Positions 10,687 through 19,681 of a DNA stretch of 64,000 bases are shown here, one piece after another. Numbering within the stretch: the first letter of the stretch is position 1; every line of letters begins with the position of its first letter. Under the pieces are notes generated by a model. The model worked only from the letters and a program-made list of their open reading frames with translations. It was not told the origin of the DNA and made no database searches. The DNA is taken from positions 162,685 to 226,684 of the forward strand of contig CAIPYE010000004.1 in the NCBI GenBank assembly GCA_903869265.1, in the 5' to 3' direction. Source of the stretch: an uncultured delta proteobacterium. Lineage in GTDB: Bacteria; Desulfobacterota; Desulfobulbia; Desulfobulbales; Desulfurivibrionaceae. A program made the position numbers and the translations under genes.

Positions 10687-11559
10687 TCAGGAGAGATGGT
10701 ACTGGTTAAAGATGATTGATTCGATGGGAGCCTCGGGCCACTGTTTCATGAGCCAAGCCCGCAGTTCCTTGTTCATCTCGCCACGGGCCAAGGAAAATCG
10801 GCGCAACTCATCAAGAGGCTTGTTTTGGAAAAATTGATAGATGATGTCGCGGACAAAGATCTTTTTTGCGGCAGGGGGATCTTCTTGCTCATCCAGGGAG
10901 GCGATAAGGGTGATGTCAACGAGGACAAAGGTCACGGGCTGATCACTGGCCGGGTTGTTCACCGGAATAATGAAAGCGGGGAAGGCCCATTTTTTTCTGA
11001 TTTTCCCAGGATGAAGCTGGCTGGCTTGGCTAAATTCCTGGGAACCGCCTGCGCTTGTGGTTTTGTCAGGAGAAATACCCGTGGCGCCTGGATGCTGGGT
11101 TGTCTGGAGAAGGGTTGGGGGGGGCTTTGAGGTGCCGCTCAAGGCAAACACGATGCCGATTACAAGAAAGGGGAGGGCATACAGGGGGATACGGATAAAA
11201 ATGGGAAAAGACTGGAGACGGGTGAACTGTTTTTGCGCGGCTATCTTGACGGAGAGAAGGAGGGCAGTGAGTGCTCCGGCACCGAGAAGGGATTTTGCTG
11301 GGGCGATGCCTTGATCCGGTATGCCGGAAAGAACATCTTTCAGAGAGGAGTCAAGGTCTTGCCCAGCCACTCCGGCAGTGACTGTCGGCTCGTTTTCCTC
11401 AAGGAAGAAATTCTCTTCCTCTTTTTCGTCGGAGAAAAACGAATCATCCTCGGCCTGGAAGGCGGATTCCCAGTCCTCGCCCCAGTTTGTTTCGTCTTGC
11501 CCAGCAGGAGTTTCCGTGCTGGCGAATTGGTCAACAGACTGGGGACGGTCGTCAGCCAT
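10687..11559 (-). CDS. FliL-like membrane protein with acidic N-terminal region
   Basis: 290 residues. Residues 1-75 are strongly acidic and low in complexity (DDSFFSDEKEEENFFLEENE), a hydrophobic span lies at about 120-142 (YALPFLVIGIVFAL), and the C-terminal 110 residues resemble the FliL periplasmic domain: FVLVDITLIAS, then VRDIIYQFFQNKPLDELRR and a final IESIIFNQYHL. A second, ordinary FliL is encoded at 22616-23116. Its position after cheY at the end of the flagellar block supports a role at the basal body or stator. The long acidic cytoplasmic N terminus is not part of standard FliL. Assignment to the family is by eye only. Confidence 0.7.
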   Translation of the reverse strand: MADDRPQSVDQFASTETPAGQDETNWGEDWESAFQAEDDSFFSDEKEEENFFLEENEPTVTAGVAGQDLDSSLKDVLSGIPDQGIAPAKSLLGAGALTALLLSVKIAAQKQFTRLQSFPIFIRIPLYALPFLVIGIVFALSGTSKPPPTLLQTTQHPGATGISPDKTTSAGGSQEFSQASQLHPGKIRKKWAFPAFIIPVNNPASDQPVTFVLVDITLIASLDEQEDPPAAKKIFVRDIIYQFFQNKPLDELRRFSLARGEMNKELRAWLMKQWPEAPIESIIFNQYHLS

Positions 11560-11567
11560 GTTTTATG

Positions 11568-11945
11568 TCAGAATATTTTGTTGAGTTTTTCGGACAGGGT
11601 TTCGGCGGTGAATGGTTTAACAATGTACTGGCTGACCTTGGCCTTGACCGCCAAGATGATATTGTCCTGCTGTGCTTCCGCCGTCACCATGATAAAAGGC
11701 GTATTGGCCAGGCTGGCGTCAGCCCGGACCGCTTTCAGCAGGTCCAGGCCGGTCATCTTGGGCATGTTCCAGTCCGAGACGATAAGACCGATTTTTTCCG
11801 ATTTCAGGACATCCAGAGCGGTTGTGCCGTCGTCCGCTTCAATGATGTTTTTGAAGCCAAGCTGGGTGAGGATGTTTTTTATTATGCGCCGCATGGTGGC
11901 AAAATCATCAACCACGAGAATCTTCATATTAGGATCAGCAGCCAT
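11568..11945 (-). CDS. cheY: Chemotaxis response regulator CheY
   Basis: 125 residues, a single receiver domain with DD at 13-14, the phospho-acceptor Asp in IVSDWNMPKMTGLDLLKA, Thr in VTAEAQ and Lys in IVKPFTAETL. These match true CheY (NMPKMTG, AEAQQDNIILAVKAK) rather than generic regulators. It carries phosphate from CheA to the flagellar switch FliM/FliN, both encoded in this block. It lies between fliA and the FliL-like gene on the same strand. The start is the ATG at 11945; MKILVVDD seven residues in is an alternative. Confidence 0.94.
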   Translation of the reverse strand: MAADPNMKILVVDDFATMRRIIKNILTQLGFKNIIEADDGTTALDVLKSEKIGLIVSDWNMPKMTGLDLLKAVRADASLANTPFIMVTAEAQQDNIILAVKAKVSQYIVKPFTAETLSEKLNKIF

Positions 11946-12140
11946 ATTTCCTCCCTAACAGCTTTATGGTACGAGTGACTTGGTATGTTCGCAGTGTGGG
12001 TAATCAACCGCATCTTTGTTATTGTAACTGTAACATTTGGTTTTGGAAATAAAAAAAGAGGATTGCGGAGAGTCGGCGCATACTTCTGGTTTTTCCTCCC
12101 CGGGCTGTGCATAAGAAAACGGCTGTATTTTATGCATGGA

Positions 12141-12923
12141 TCAACTTGCCAGGGTTTTTTTCAGCTTGGCGCGGAGGCGGAACATGGCCTTGCTGTGCAT
12201 CTGGGAAATGCGCGACTCCGTATAGCCCAACACCTCGCCGATTTCCTTCATCGTGAGTTCGTCTTGATAATAGAGCGAAACGGTCAGTTTTTCCTTGTCC
12301 GGCAGATCGGAGATGGCGTTGGCGATGAGCTCCCTGATCTGGGATAGATTGATGGCCGTGAAGGGGTCGCGGTCGTCCATGGCAAAAGTCTCGGCCAGGG
12401 TGGGATCGTTCGCCTCCGTTGTTTTTTGCCGGAGAAACTCAATATCCATGAAGGTGACGGATTTGGTTTCATCGAGCAGTTTGTAGAAATCATCAAGGGC
12501 AAGGCCCATGGTCTGGGCTACTTCCTCATCCGTGGCTGGTCTGCCCACCTGTTTTTCGATGTCGGCATAGGCTTTTTCCAGGTCGGTTGTTTTTCGCCGG
12601 ATGGAGCGCGGAACCCAATCCAGCGCGCGAAGTTCGTCCAGCATCGCCCCCTTGACCCGGAATTCAGCATAGGTTTTGAACTGGACGTTTTTGGAAATAT
12701 CAAATTTGTTGATGGCATCGATGAGGCCGATGATCCCGCAACTGATCAAATCATCGAGCGACACCTGCGCGGGGAGGCGTGCCGCCAGGCGTGTTGCGAT
12801 ATACTTGATCAGCGGGGTGTAGGTCAGAATCAGCTCGTTGCGTTTTTCGGCGCTGAGCGGTTCTACCTGGCTGAAAAAGGTATTCGTATAGTCTTTGAAT
12901 TTCGGTGACGGCTGTTTGTTCAT
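12141..12923 (-). CDS. fliA: Flagellar sigma factor sigma-28
   Basis: 260 residues. Region 2 is clear (LIKYIATRLAARLPAQVSLDDLISCGIIGLIDAINKFD), with region 3 and region 4 (LYYQDELTMKEIGEVLGYTESRISQMHSKA) forming the -35 helix-turn-helix. The FliA/WhiG group is marked by RVKGAMLDELRALDWVPRSIRRK. It directs late flagellar and chemotaxis genes. It follows flhG on the same strand with a 57-base gap, an order (flhA-flhF-flhG-fliA-cheY) common to polar flagellates. Confidence 0.96.
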   Translation of the reverse strand: MNKQPSPKFKDYTNTFFSQVEPLSAEKRNELILTYTPLIKYIATRLAARLPAQVSLDDLISCGIIGLIDAINKFDISKNVQFKTYAEFRVKGAMLDELRALDWVPRSIRRKTTDLEKAYADIEKQVGRPATDEEVAQTMGLALDDFYKLLDETKSVTFMDIEFLRQKTTEANDPTLAETFAMDDRDPFTAINLSQIRELIANAISDLPDKEKLTVSLYYQDELTMKEIGEVLGYTESRISQMHSKAMFRLRAKLKKTLAS

Positions 12924-12980
12924 ACCGGGTCGGCCCGCAGGGGCAAAGGAGATTGATGGCCTGCAATATGAAAAAGTATA

Positions 12981-13871
12981 TTACAGATCAACAAGTCCCT
13001 GCCAGAAAAATTTAATGTTCCCGTCGGCTTTCATTTCGGGCTCTTCCTGAAAAATATTTCCGGCCAGTTTGCTGAACATCTTGCTGGATGGGGCATCCGG
13101 GAAGATGTCCGAGACCAGACGCTGTTCACGAACCGCAGTGGGCAGCTTGCTGTCATAGGGGATATATCCGAGATAATCCAAGGAAAGAGAATCAAGAAAC
13201 CGGTCTGCCACAATGGACAATTTCCGAAAAACAGACAGGGCCTCTTTTTCGGAACGGGCGAGATTGACCAGGATGCGGAATTTTTTCACGTCATGCCGGC
13301 TGGAGAGAACCTTGACCAGCGCGTAGGCGTCGGTCAGGGAGGTCGGCTCCGGGGTCAGGATGATGATACGTTCCCGGGCCGCGAGATTGAAGTAGATCAC
13401 ATTATTGTTGATGCCTGCGGCTGTGTCGATCAGCATGATGTCGATTTTTTGGGCCAGGGCGGACATCTCCGCCAGAAAGTACAACCGTTGCTGTTCTGTG
13501 AGGTCCGCCAGTTCCATGATCCCGGAGCTGGCCGGCAGGATGAGCAACCCTTCCGGGCCTTGCACCAGAACCTCGGCAAGCGTTTTTTCGCCCATGAAGA
13601 CGTGGTGGAGGTTGTAGCGCGGGGTCAACCCCAGCAGGATATCGACATTGGCCAGATTCAAGTCCGCATCAAGAATCAGCACCTTCTTGCCGGCCTTTGC
13701 CAAGGCATAGCCAAGGTTGGTGACGATGTTCGTTTTGCCGACTCCGCCCTTGCCGCTGGTCACGCAAATAACCCGCGGCTGGGGTTCGGTGCTGTTGCGG
13801 GGCGCCGCCATTCTTTCTTTCTGGGGTTGTGAGCGGGTCATAATTCTTTCCAGTGTTTCTGCCTGATTCAT
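12981..13871 (-). CDS. flhG: Flagellar number regulator, MinD-like ATPase
   Basis: 296 residues. A deviant Walker A motif CVTSGKGGVGKTNIVTNL (about residues 36-53), the MinD/ParA block VLILDADLNLANVDILLGL and the switch region IMLIDTAAGINNNVIYF are present. FlhG (FleN/YlxH) limits flagellar number and works with the GTPase FlhF encoded just upstream. The N-terminal segment with MNQAETLERI matches the DQAxxLR-type helix that stimulates FlhF. A repeat element lies between flhF and this gene. Confidence 0.95.
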   Translation of the reverse strand: MNQAETLERIMTRSQPQKERMAAPRNSTEPQPRVICVTSGKGGVGKTNIVTNLGYALAKAGKKVLILDADLNLANVDILLGLTPRYNLHHVFMGEKTLAEVLVQGPEGLLILPASSGIMELADLTEQQRLYFLAEMSALAQKIDIMLIDTAAGINNNVIYFNLAARERIIILTPEPTSLTDAYALVKVLSSRHDVKKFRILVNLARSEKEALSVFRKLSIVADRFLDSLSLDYLGYIPYDSKLPTAVREQRLVSDIFPDAPSSKMFSKLAGNIFQEEPEMKADGNIKFFWQGLVDL

Positions 13872-13883
13872 GAGAGTTCCCCG

Positions 13884-14003
13884 TAAATGTCCAGCAACAC
13901 CGCATCTGCTTTGTCATCAGCCTGTTTGCATAGGCTGACTATAGCGCACAGGCCTATTCCTCGCATCTGCAGCAGCAGCTGAAGCGGCGCTGCTGAACGT
14001 TTA
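13884..14003. repeat. Small inverted-repeat element, copy 2 (MITE-like)
   Basis: 120 bases in the flhF-flhG gap, homologous to 8952-9110. The left end is TAAATGTCCAGCAACACCGC; the right end read on the other strand is TAAACGTTCAGCAGCGCCGC. Copy 1 is about 40 bases longer in the middle. Both copies sit inside operons between co-directional genes, so they are transcribed and would fold into a long hairpin. Confidence 0.75.
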
Positions 14004-14067
14004 CACTTCAGAGATTGAGCCATGTTTTCCCGTTCCTGTTGAACGATTACGAGTTCCCCGGCTTTGA

Positions 14068-15321
14068 TCATTGGGTCCATGTGCATTGGGCCTCGGTGGC
14101 TAACTCGCCTGCGGCTGCCTGCCATCCCTGTCCGAACAGGGTCTGCAGAAATTCCCGGGAGGCAAGCAGGAAATCCTCCGGCACCCTCTGGCCGGTGCAC
14201 AGGCAGGAAATGGGCAGCGCAGTCCCGGCCAACAACTGGCACAGGGTGGCGTAGGCTCTGGTTTCATCGAGCTTGGAGAGAATAAGCCCTTTGATCTTTA
14301 GGGGCTCGTAGGTGGTGAGGATCTGTTGCAGATCCTCCTTTTTGCAGGTGGCGCTGAGGATAAGATACGGCTCTATCCCGCTTTTCAGGGAAAACCATTC
14401 GCCCAGCTCCCGGATGTGGTTTGGGTCATAGGGGCTCTTGCCTGCGGTGTCTATGATGATCAGATCTTTGTCCTGGTGGCGAAGCAGCGCCGTCTGCAGA
14501 TCCTTTTTGCGCAGGGCGATTTCGCAGGGCAACCGCATGATCTTGGCATAGGTCCGCAACTGGTCCGTGGCGCCGATCCGGTAACAGTCCATGGAGAGAA
14601 GCGCCACCTTCATTCCTTCATGGATGCTGTACCAGGCGGCGATTTTTGCGGCGGTCGTTGTCTTGCCCACTCCGGTGGGGCCGATCAGGGCCACCACGGT
14701 GGGCGCTTTGCTGATGCCGATGGACAGAGGGGTTATCTGCAACTGGTCGATGATCTTGTCCCGCCACTTGGCAACCTGTTTCGGGTCGGGCCGTCCATTT
14801 TTCTGGGCGGTTTTTCCGGTCGAGGTGGCGCGGCCATCAAGCTCTTCCTTGGCGCAGTATTGACGCCGTAGAAAATTGGCAAAGCGCAGCCTCAGGTCGT
14901 TGGCCTCAAAATGGACCTGGGCGGCTTTGGCTGCCTTGCCGGCCTTCTCGGCGGGCAGGGTGCGGGCGGAAAGCTCGGCGGAAAGTCTGCTGTCAAAGCC
15001 GGGCTGCTCCATGGCCGGTTTCGCTGCTGCCTGGCGTGGAGCACCTTTTGGCGGCGTCTGACGCACGGACTGATATCCGTATCCCACTGTCTTTGGCCGT
15101 CTCCCTTCCGTGCCAGTGGCTTCCGGGGGCGGCAGGGTAATCTCCGGTTCCGGGTCGTATTCCATGGCCGCCACGACCTCAATCCTCGGTCCGCCTCTGG
15201 ATGAGCCGCTTTTTCCGGGAAGGTTGCGGGTCGAAAGGATAACCGCATCCTCCCCAAGTTCTTCCTTGACCATGGCCATGGCGCTGTAAGTATCCGAGGC
15301 TTCAAAACGTTTGATTCGCAT
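14068..15321 (-). CDS. flhF: Flagellar biosynthesis SRP-type GTPase
   Basis: 417 residues: a basic N-terminal B domain starting MRIKRFEASDTYSAMAMVKEELGEDAVILSTRNL, a variable proline/charged linker, and a C-terminal NG GTPase domain with G1 GPTGVGKTTTAAKIA, G3 IIDTAGKSPYD and G4-type LSKLDE. It recruits early flagellar components to the cell pole. It lies between flhA and flhG on the same strand, the conserved neighbourhood, and its own stop is followed by a repeat element before flhG. Confidence 0.96.
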   Translation of the reverse strand: MRIKRFEASDTYSAMAMVKEELGEDAVILSTRNLPGKSGSSRGGPRIEVVAAMEYDPEPEITLPPPEATGTEGRRPKTVGYGYQSVRQTPPKGAPRQAAAKPAMEQPGFDSRLSAELSARTLPAEKAGKAAKAAQVHFEANDLRLRFANFLRRQYCAKEELDGRATSTGKTAQKNGRPDPKQVAKWRDKIIDQLQITPLSIGISKAPTVVALIGPTGVGKTTTAAKIAAWYSIHEGMKVALLSMDCYRIGATDQLRTYAKIMRLPCEIALRKKDLQTALLRHQDKDLIIIDTAGKSPYDPNHIRELGEWFSLKSGIEPYLILSATCKKEDLQQILTTYEPLKIKGLILSKLDETRAYATLCQLLAGTALPISCLCTGQRVPEDFLLASREFLQTLFGQGWQAAAGELATEAQCTWTQ

Positions 15322-15336
15322 CGCTGCTCCTCACTC

Positions 15337-17451
15337 CTATTTCTTGGGGTTGAGTTCGATTGTCCCCAGGGATTGCAGTTGGGTCTGCGCGGTCAACTCG
15401 TTATGGGAAAGGACCATGACGTGGGGCATGAACCGTTCCAAAAGCCGCCGGAAATGGCGGCGAATAATCGGGGAGCAGATAATGATGGGCTGATAGCCGT
15501 CCAGCGATACTTTTTCCACCATGGTCTTTGCCGAGGCAAGCAACCGTTGGGCCAGATTCGGTTCCAGATTGAGAAACACGCCCTGGTCGCTTTTCTGGAG
15601 CGATTCGCGGACCATATCTTCAACCTGGGTGGATAGGGTGAGGACCGTAAGCGTTCCCTGATCATCGGTGAAGGAGCTGATAATGGAGCGGGCGAGTTTC
15701 TGGCGCACATATTCGGTGAGGATGTCCGGATCCTTGCCCAGGGGAGCAAAATCGGCCAGAGTCTCGCAGATGGTCAGCAGGTCGCGCAGCGACACCCGCT
15801 CCCGCAGGAGATTCTGGAGCACCTTTTGGACAAGGCCCAATGGCAGCAGTCCGGGCACCAGCTCTTCCACCACCTTGGGCTGGGTTTTGGCCAGATTGTC
15901 CAGGAGTTTCTGGGTGTCCTGCCGGCCCAGCAGTTCGTCGGCGTGGGTGCGCAGCACCTCGGTGAGGTGGGTGGCGATGACCGTGGAGGGATCAACCACG
16001 GTGTAGCCAGCCACCTGGGCCTCGTCTTTTTTCTCCTGGTCTATCCAGAGGGCGGGCAGCTGGAAGGCGGGTTCCATGGTGGGAATCCCTTCGATCTTCC
16101 GTTTGGCCATGCCGGAGTCCATGGCCAGCAAATGGCCCATCATGATCTCGCCCTTGGCAACCTCCACCCCTTTGAGGAGCAGGACATACTGGTCGGGTTT
16201 GAGTTGGAGATTATCTCGCACATGCAAGGGTGGAATGATCATGCCCATGTCCATGGCGAATTGTCGGCGGATGGCCCGAATCCGTTCCAGCAGATCGCCC
16301 TCCTGGGTCTCGTCAACCAACGGAATAAGCCCGTAACCCACTTCGAGCTGCAACACGTCAAGGGGCAACAGGCTTTCCACCGTTTCCGGCGCGCCGGGCA
16401 GCGGGGTGGCCGCCTTTTTTTCTTTTTCCGCTTCGACCTTCTGCTCTTCCTTGTCAGCCGCGGTTTTATTGAAGGCCATCAGAGAGATGGCGCCCATGGC
16501 TATGCCCAGGATGATAAAGGGGAGATGCGGCAACCCCGGCACCAGTCCGAACAGGATGATGATCCCGGAGGAAACCGCCAGGGCTTGGGGCTGGTGCCCG
16601 AATTGCTTCATGAATTCTTTGCCCATGCTCACATCGGAGGCGGCCCGGCTGACAATGATACCTGCGGAGGTGGAAATGACCAGGGCCGGGATCTGGGAGA
16701 CCAGTCCGTCGCCGATGGTGAGCAGGGTGTAGGTTTCCGCCGCCTGGGCAGCGCGCATGTTCTGCATGATCGCCCCGATGAAAAACCCGCCGATGATATT
16801 GATGACCATGATCACCAAACTGGCCACCGCCTCGCCGCGCACGAACTTGCTGGCGCCGTCCATGGCCCCGTAGAATTCCGATTGGCGGCCCACTTCCGAC
16901 CGGCGGCGTTTTGCCTCCGCTTCGTTGATCAGCCCGGCGTTGAGATCCGCGTCGATGGCCATCTGCTTGCCGGGCATGGCGTCCAGGGTGAAGCGGGCCG
17001 CAACCTCGGCAATACGACCGGAGCCCTTGGTGATAACGATGAAGTTGATGAGCACCATGATCAGAAAGATGATGATGCCCACGGCGAAGTTGCCACCCAC
17101 CACAAAATTGCCGAAGGACTGGATGACGTGCCCCACCGCGCCAGGGCCTTCGTGGCCGTGCAGCAGGATAATCCGGGTCGAGGCGATGTTCAGCGCCAGC
17201 CTGAACAGGGTGGTGATCAGGAGCAGCGAGGGAAAGGAGGAAAAATCCAGCGGATTGGTATTGTACATGCTCATCAGCAGAATGAGCAACCCGATGGTGA
17301 TATTGAAGGAAAGCAGCATGTCGAGCAGAAAGGGCGGCAGCGGTACGATCATGACCATGAGAATGGCCACGACTCCGAGCGCCACAAAGAGGCCCGACAT
17401 CTCGAAATTGACTGCCTTCAGTCCTGTTGCGGCGCCGGTGTTATCTGCCAT
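15337..17451 (-). CDS. flhA: Flagellar export gate protein
   Basis: 704 residues, close to the usual length of about 690. The N-terminal half has about eight membrane spans and the FHIPEP signature region (MPGKQMAIDADLNAGLINEAEAKRRR), followed by the linker and the cytoplasmic domain that binds export chaperones (ending with LLERFMPHVMVLSHNEL). FlhA forms the nonameric ring of the flagellar type III export gate. It sits between flhB and flhF on the same strand. Confidence 0.97.
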   Translation of the reverse strand: MADNTGAATGLKAVNFEMSGLFVALGVVAILMVMIVPLPPFLLDMLLSFNITIGLLILLMSMYNTNPLDFSSFPSLLLITTLFRLALNIASTRIILLHGHEGPGAVGHVIQSFGNFVVGGNFAVGIIIFLIMVLINFIVITKGSGRIAEVAARFTLDAMPGKQMAIDADLNAGLINEAEAKRRRSEVGRQSEFYGAMDGASKFVRGEAVASLVIMVINIIGGFFIGAIMQNMRAAQAAETYTLLTIGDGLVSQIPALVISTSAGIIVSRAASDVSMGKEFMKQFGHQPQALAVSSGIIILFGLVPGLPHLPFIILGIAMGAISLMAFNKTAADKEEQKVEAEKEKKAATPLPGAPETVESLLPLDVLQLEVGYGLIPLVDETQEGDLLERIRAIRRQFAMDMGMIIPPLHVRDNLQLKPDQYVLLLKGVEVAKGEIMMGHLLAMDSGMAKRKIEGIPTMEPAFQLPALWIDQEKKDEAQVAGYTVVDPSTVIATHLTEVLRTHADELLGRQDTQKLLDNLAKTQPKVVEELVPGLLPLGLVQKVLQNLLRERVSLRDLLTICETLADFAPLGKDPDILTEYVRQKLARSIISSFTDDQGTLTVLTLSTQVEDMVRESLQKSDQGVFLNLEPNLAQRLLASAKTMVEKVSLDGYQPIIICSPIIRRHFRRLLERFMPHVMVLSHNELTAQTQLQSLGTIELNPKK

Positions 17452-17526
17452 GGTTGCGCTGCTCGACAGTGATGGTTGCCCAGGCTGATTTGCAAAGCAT
17501 CTGTAATGGTGCTGTATTCATTGCCA

Positions 17527-18597
17527 TCAACCCCTCTTCCGTTTGACGCTGTACACATAGGCCAAAACCTCGGCCACGGTCTGGAACAGATTTGCCGGGA
17601 TGGTCTCACCCAACCCCACGCTTTTGTAGAGGGCCTGGGCCAGGGGCTTGTCCTCGACCAAGGGGATGCCATGTTCCTCGGCGATTTCCCGAATCTTTTG
17701 GGCGATGACTCCTGCGCCCTTGGCCAGCACCGTGGGCGCTGCCATGGCAAGGGCATCGTAGCGCAGGGCCACGGCCAAGCGGGTGGGGTTGGTGATCACC
17801 ACGTCGGCCTTGGGCACCTCGGACATCATGCGTTGCCGAGCCATCTGCATCTGGATGGAACGGATGCGTCCCTTGACGTGGGGGTCGCCTTCGGTCTGTT
17901 TGGCTTCGTCCTTGATCTCCTGCTTGGTCATCTTCATTTTTTCCATGAATTGCCAACGCTGGAAAGCATAGTCCATTGCTGCGAGGATTGCGATGATCAA
18001 CGCCGATTTCAGAAATATCCAGAAGGCGACCCTGCTCATGAAGGCAAGAATGGGCATGGGTTCTTGGTCCATGAGCGGCAGGATGCCAGGCAGCGCCTTG
18101 ATCACCTCCGTGTAGGAAACGTAGCCGATGATGAGCAGTTTGCCCACGGACTTGACCACATTGGCCAGGGCCTGTTTGGAAAAGAGGCGGGCAAAACCCT
18201 GGACCGGGTCGATCTTGTCGAATTTCGGCGCCAGCTTTTCCGTGGTGAACAGAACGCCGACCTGGGCATAGTTGGAGACCAGGGCGGTGATAAAGATGGC
18301 CCCCATGACCGGAGCGACGAGCATCCCGGTCTGGGCCATGGTTTCCCGGGTAAGCATGGTCATGTTGTTCGGGGTTATCGCAATGGTGTGCAGGTTGCCA
18401 AGGTAATACCTGAGCAGGAGGAAGAATTGCCCCAGCATGAAATCGCTTGAATAATACAAGGTGAGCAGGCCGACGAGCAGGACGGCGGCGGAAGGCACTT
18501 CCATGCTCTTGGCCACATCCCCCTTCTTTCTGGCCTCCTGGATGCGGCGGGAGGTGGGGGCCTCGCTTTTTTCCTGGCCGGAGGATTCGTCTGCCAT
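17527..18597 (-). CDS. flhB: Flagellar export switch protein FlhB (NPTR variant)
   Basis: 356 residues with the family N terminus (SGQEKSEAPTSRRIQEARKKGDVAKS), four membrane spans and a C-terminal cytoplasmic domain. FlhB switches export from rod/hook to filament substrates after self-cleavage between Asn and Pro of an NPTH motif. Here the motif reads VVITNPTRLAVALRYD: N and P, the cleaved pair, are present, but the normally conserved His is Arg. The C terminus is short (ends AYVYSVKRKRG). It starts five bases after the fliR stop, so the pair is coupled. Confidence 0.96.
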   Translation of the reverse strand: MADESSGQEKSEAPTSRRIQEARKKGDVAKSMEVPSAAVLLVGLLTLYYSSDFMLGQFFLLLRYYLGNLHTIAITPNNMTMLTRETMAQTGMLVAPVMGAIFITALVSNYAQVGVLFTTEKLAPKFDKIDPVQGFARLFSKQALANVVKSVGKLLIIGYVSYTEVIKALPGILPLMDQEPMPILAFMSRVAFWIFLKSALIIAILAAMDYAFQRWQFMEKMKMTKQEIKDEAKQTEGDPHVKGRIRSIQMQMARQRMMSEVPKADVVITNPTRLAVALRYDALAMAAPTVLAKGAGVIAQKIREIAEEHGIPLVEDKPLAQALYKSVGLGETIPANLFQTVAEVLAYVYSVKRKRG

Positions 18598-18600
18598 GTG

Positions 18601-19392
18601 TCAGTTTCCCATGCCCATGGCCAGCCTGGGCAGAAGCCGGGCCAGCATTTCAAAATTCGTGATCATCAACGGCATCAGATACGCCAGGGACAATCCGGTA
18701 AAAATCAGGCCAACGGCAAGGGTGATCGGTAGGCCGACAATCATGATCGGAATCTGGGGAACGGTTTTGGCGACGATGCCCATGGCTACATGGGTAAAAA
18801 ACAGGGCGGCTCCCGCAGGGGCCATGATTTTGACGGACAGGACGAACATGTGGGAAGCCCCCTGCATCAACCCCTCGAAAGTGGCTTTGGTAATGGTGGC
18901 AGCGCCGGGTTTAATCCATTCAAAGCTTTCCACCAGGGTGGAAAAAAACATGTGATGGCCGTTGATCCCTAGAAAAATCAGGATGGCGGTGAGGTTCCAG
19001 AGCATGCCAATCAGCGAGACCTGGGTGCCGAACTGGGGGTCCATGACGCCGGCCATGCCCATGCCCATCTGGACGCCAACCATCTGGCCGGCAATCTCCG
19101 TGGCGGCAAAGATGCACCGGGCAAAAACGGCCAGGATCGCGCCCAGCATGACCTCGGTGAGGACAAGCACGACAAAACCAAGGGGCGCGCCGGTTATCAG
19201 GCGCGGGTTCACCCGAACCACGGGCAGCAGGACCAGGGCGGTCATCAGGGCCAGGAGGATTTTGACCTGGGCCGGAACGGCTGTCGAGCCAATGACCGGC
19301 ATGAAAAATAACAGCGGCGCCACCCTGGTCAGGATTATGACCAGGGACAGGATTTGGGTCAGAGTCCAGTTGAGCAGCGCGGCTTCGGGCAT
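18601..19392 (-). CDS. fliR: Flagellar export gate subunit FliR
   Basis: 263 residues, six hydrophobic segments, with the family pattern of the N-terminal half (RVAPLLFFMPVIGSTAVPAQVKILLALMTALVLLP) and GQMVGVQMGMGMAGVMDPQFG. FliR joins FliP and FliQ in the helical core of the export gate. It overlaps no neighbour but sits 3-16 bases from flhB and fliQ, so translation is probably coupled. Confidence 0.96.
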   Translation of the reverse strand: MPEAALLNWTLTQILSLVIILTRVAPLLFFMPVIGSTAVPAQVKILLALMTALVLLPVVRVNPRLITGAPLGFVVLVLTEVMLGAILAVFARCIFAATEIAGQMVGVQMGMGMAGVMDPQFGTQVSLIGMLWNLTAILIFLGINGHHMFFSTLVESFEWIKPGAATITKATFEGLMQGASHMFVLSVKIMAPAGAALFFTHVAMGIVAKTVPQIPIMIVGLPITLAVGLIFTGLSLAYLMPLMITNFEMLARLLPRLAMGMGN

Positions 19393-19408
19393 CGGTGCAG
19401 GTTCTCCG

Positions 19409-19678
19409 TCAACGGATGATGGTCGGCAGGTTCACGATCAGTTCATGGGTGTAATCCACCAGCTTGTTGATCATCCAAGAGGAAAGAAACAGCAGGGTGG
19501 CCATGACAGCCACGATCTTGGGGACAAAGGTCAGGGTCATTTCCTGGATCTGGGTGACCGCCTGAAAAAGAGAGATCAGCAGGCCGACCACCATGGCCAC
19601 CAGCAGCACCGGCGCGGAAAGCAGCAGGGTCAGGGTAATGGCATTCTGGGTCAGGGTGATGGCTTCGGAGGGAGTCAT
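19409..19678 (-). CDS. fliQ: Flagellar export gate subunit FliQ
   Basis: 89 residues with two membrane hairpin helices and the family sequence MTPSEAITLTQNAI...GLLISLFQAVTQIQEMTLTFVPKI. Four FliQ copies pack around FliP/FliR in the export gate. It lies three bases after fliP and 16 before fliR. Confidence 0.96.
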   Translation of the reverse strand: MTPSEAITLTQNAITLTLLLSAPVLLVAMVVGLLISLFQAVTQIQEMTLTFVPKIVAVMATLLFLSSWMINKLVDYTHELIVNLPTIIR

Positions 19679-19681
19679 GTT

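Noticed and set aside
13868..14242. 124-residue frame between flhF and flhG
   Set aside because: It covers the end of flhF in another frame and the inverted-repeat element.
15826..17472. 548-residue open frame on the plus strand
   Set aside because: Antisense shadow of flhA; no start signal or family match.
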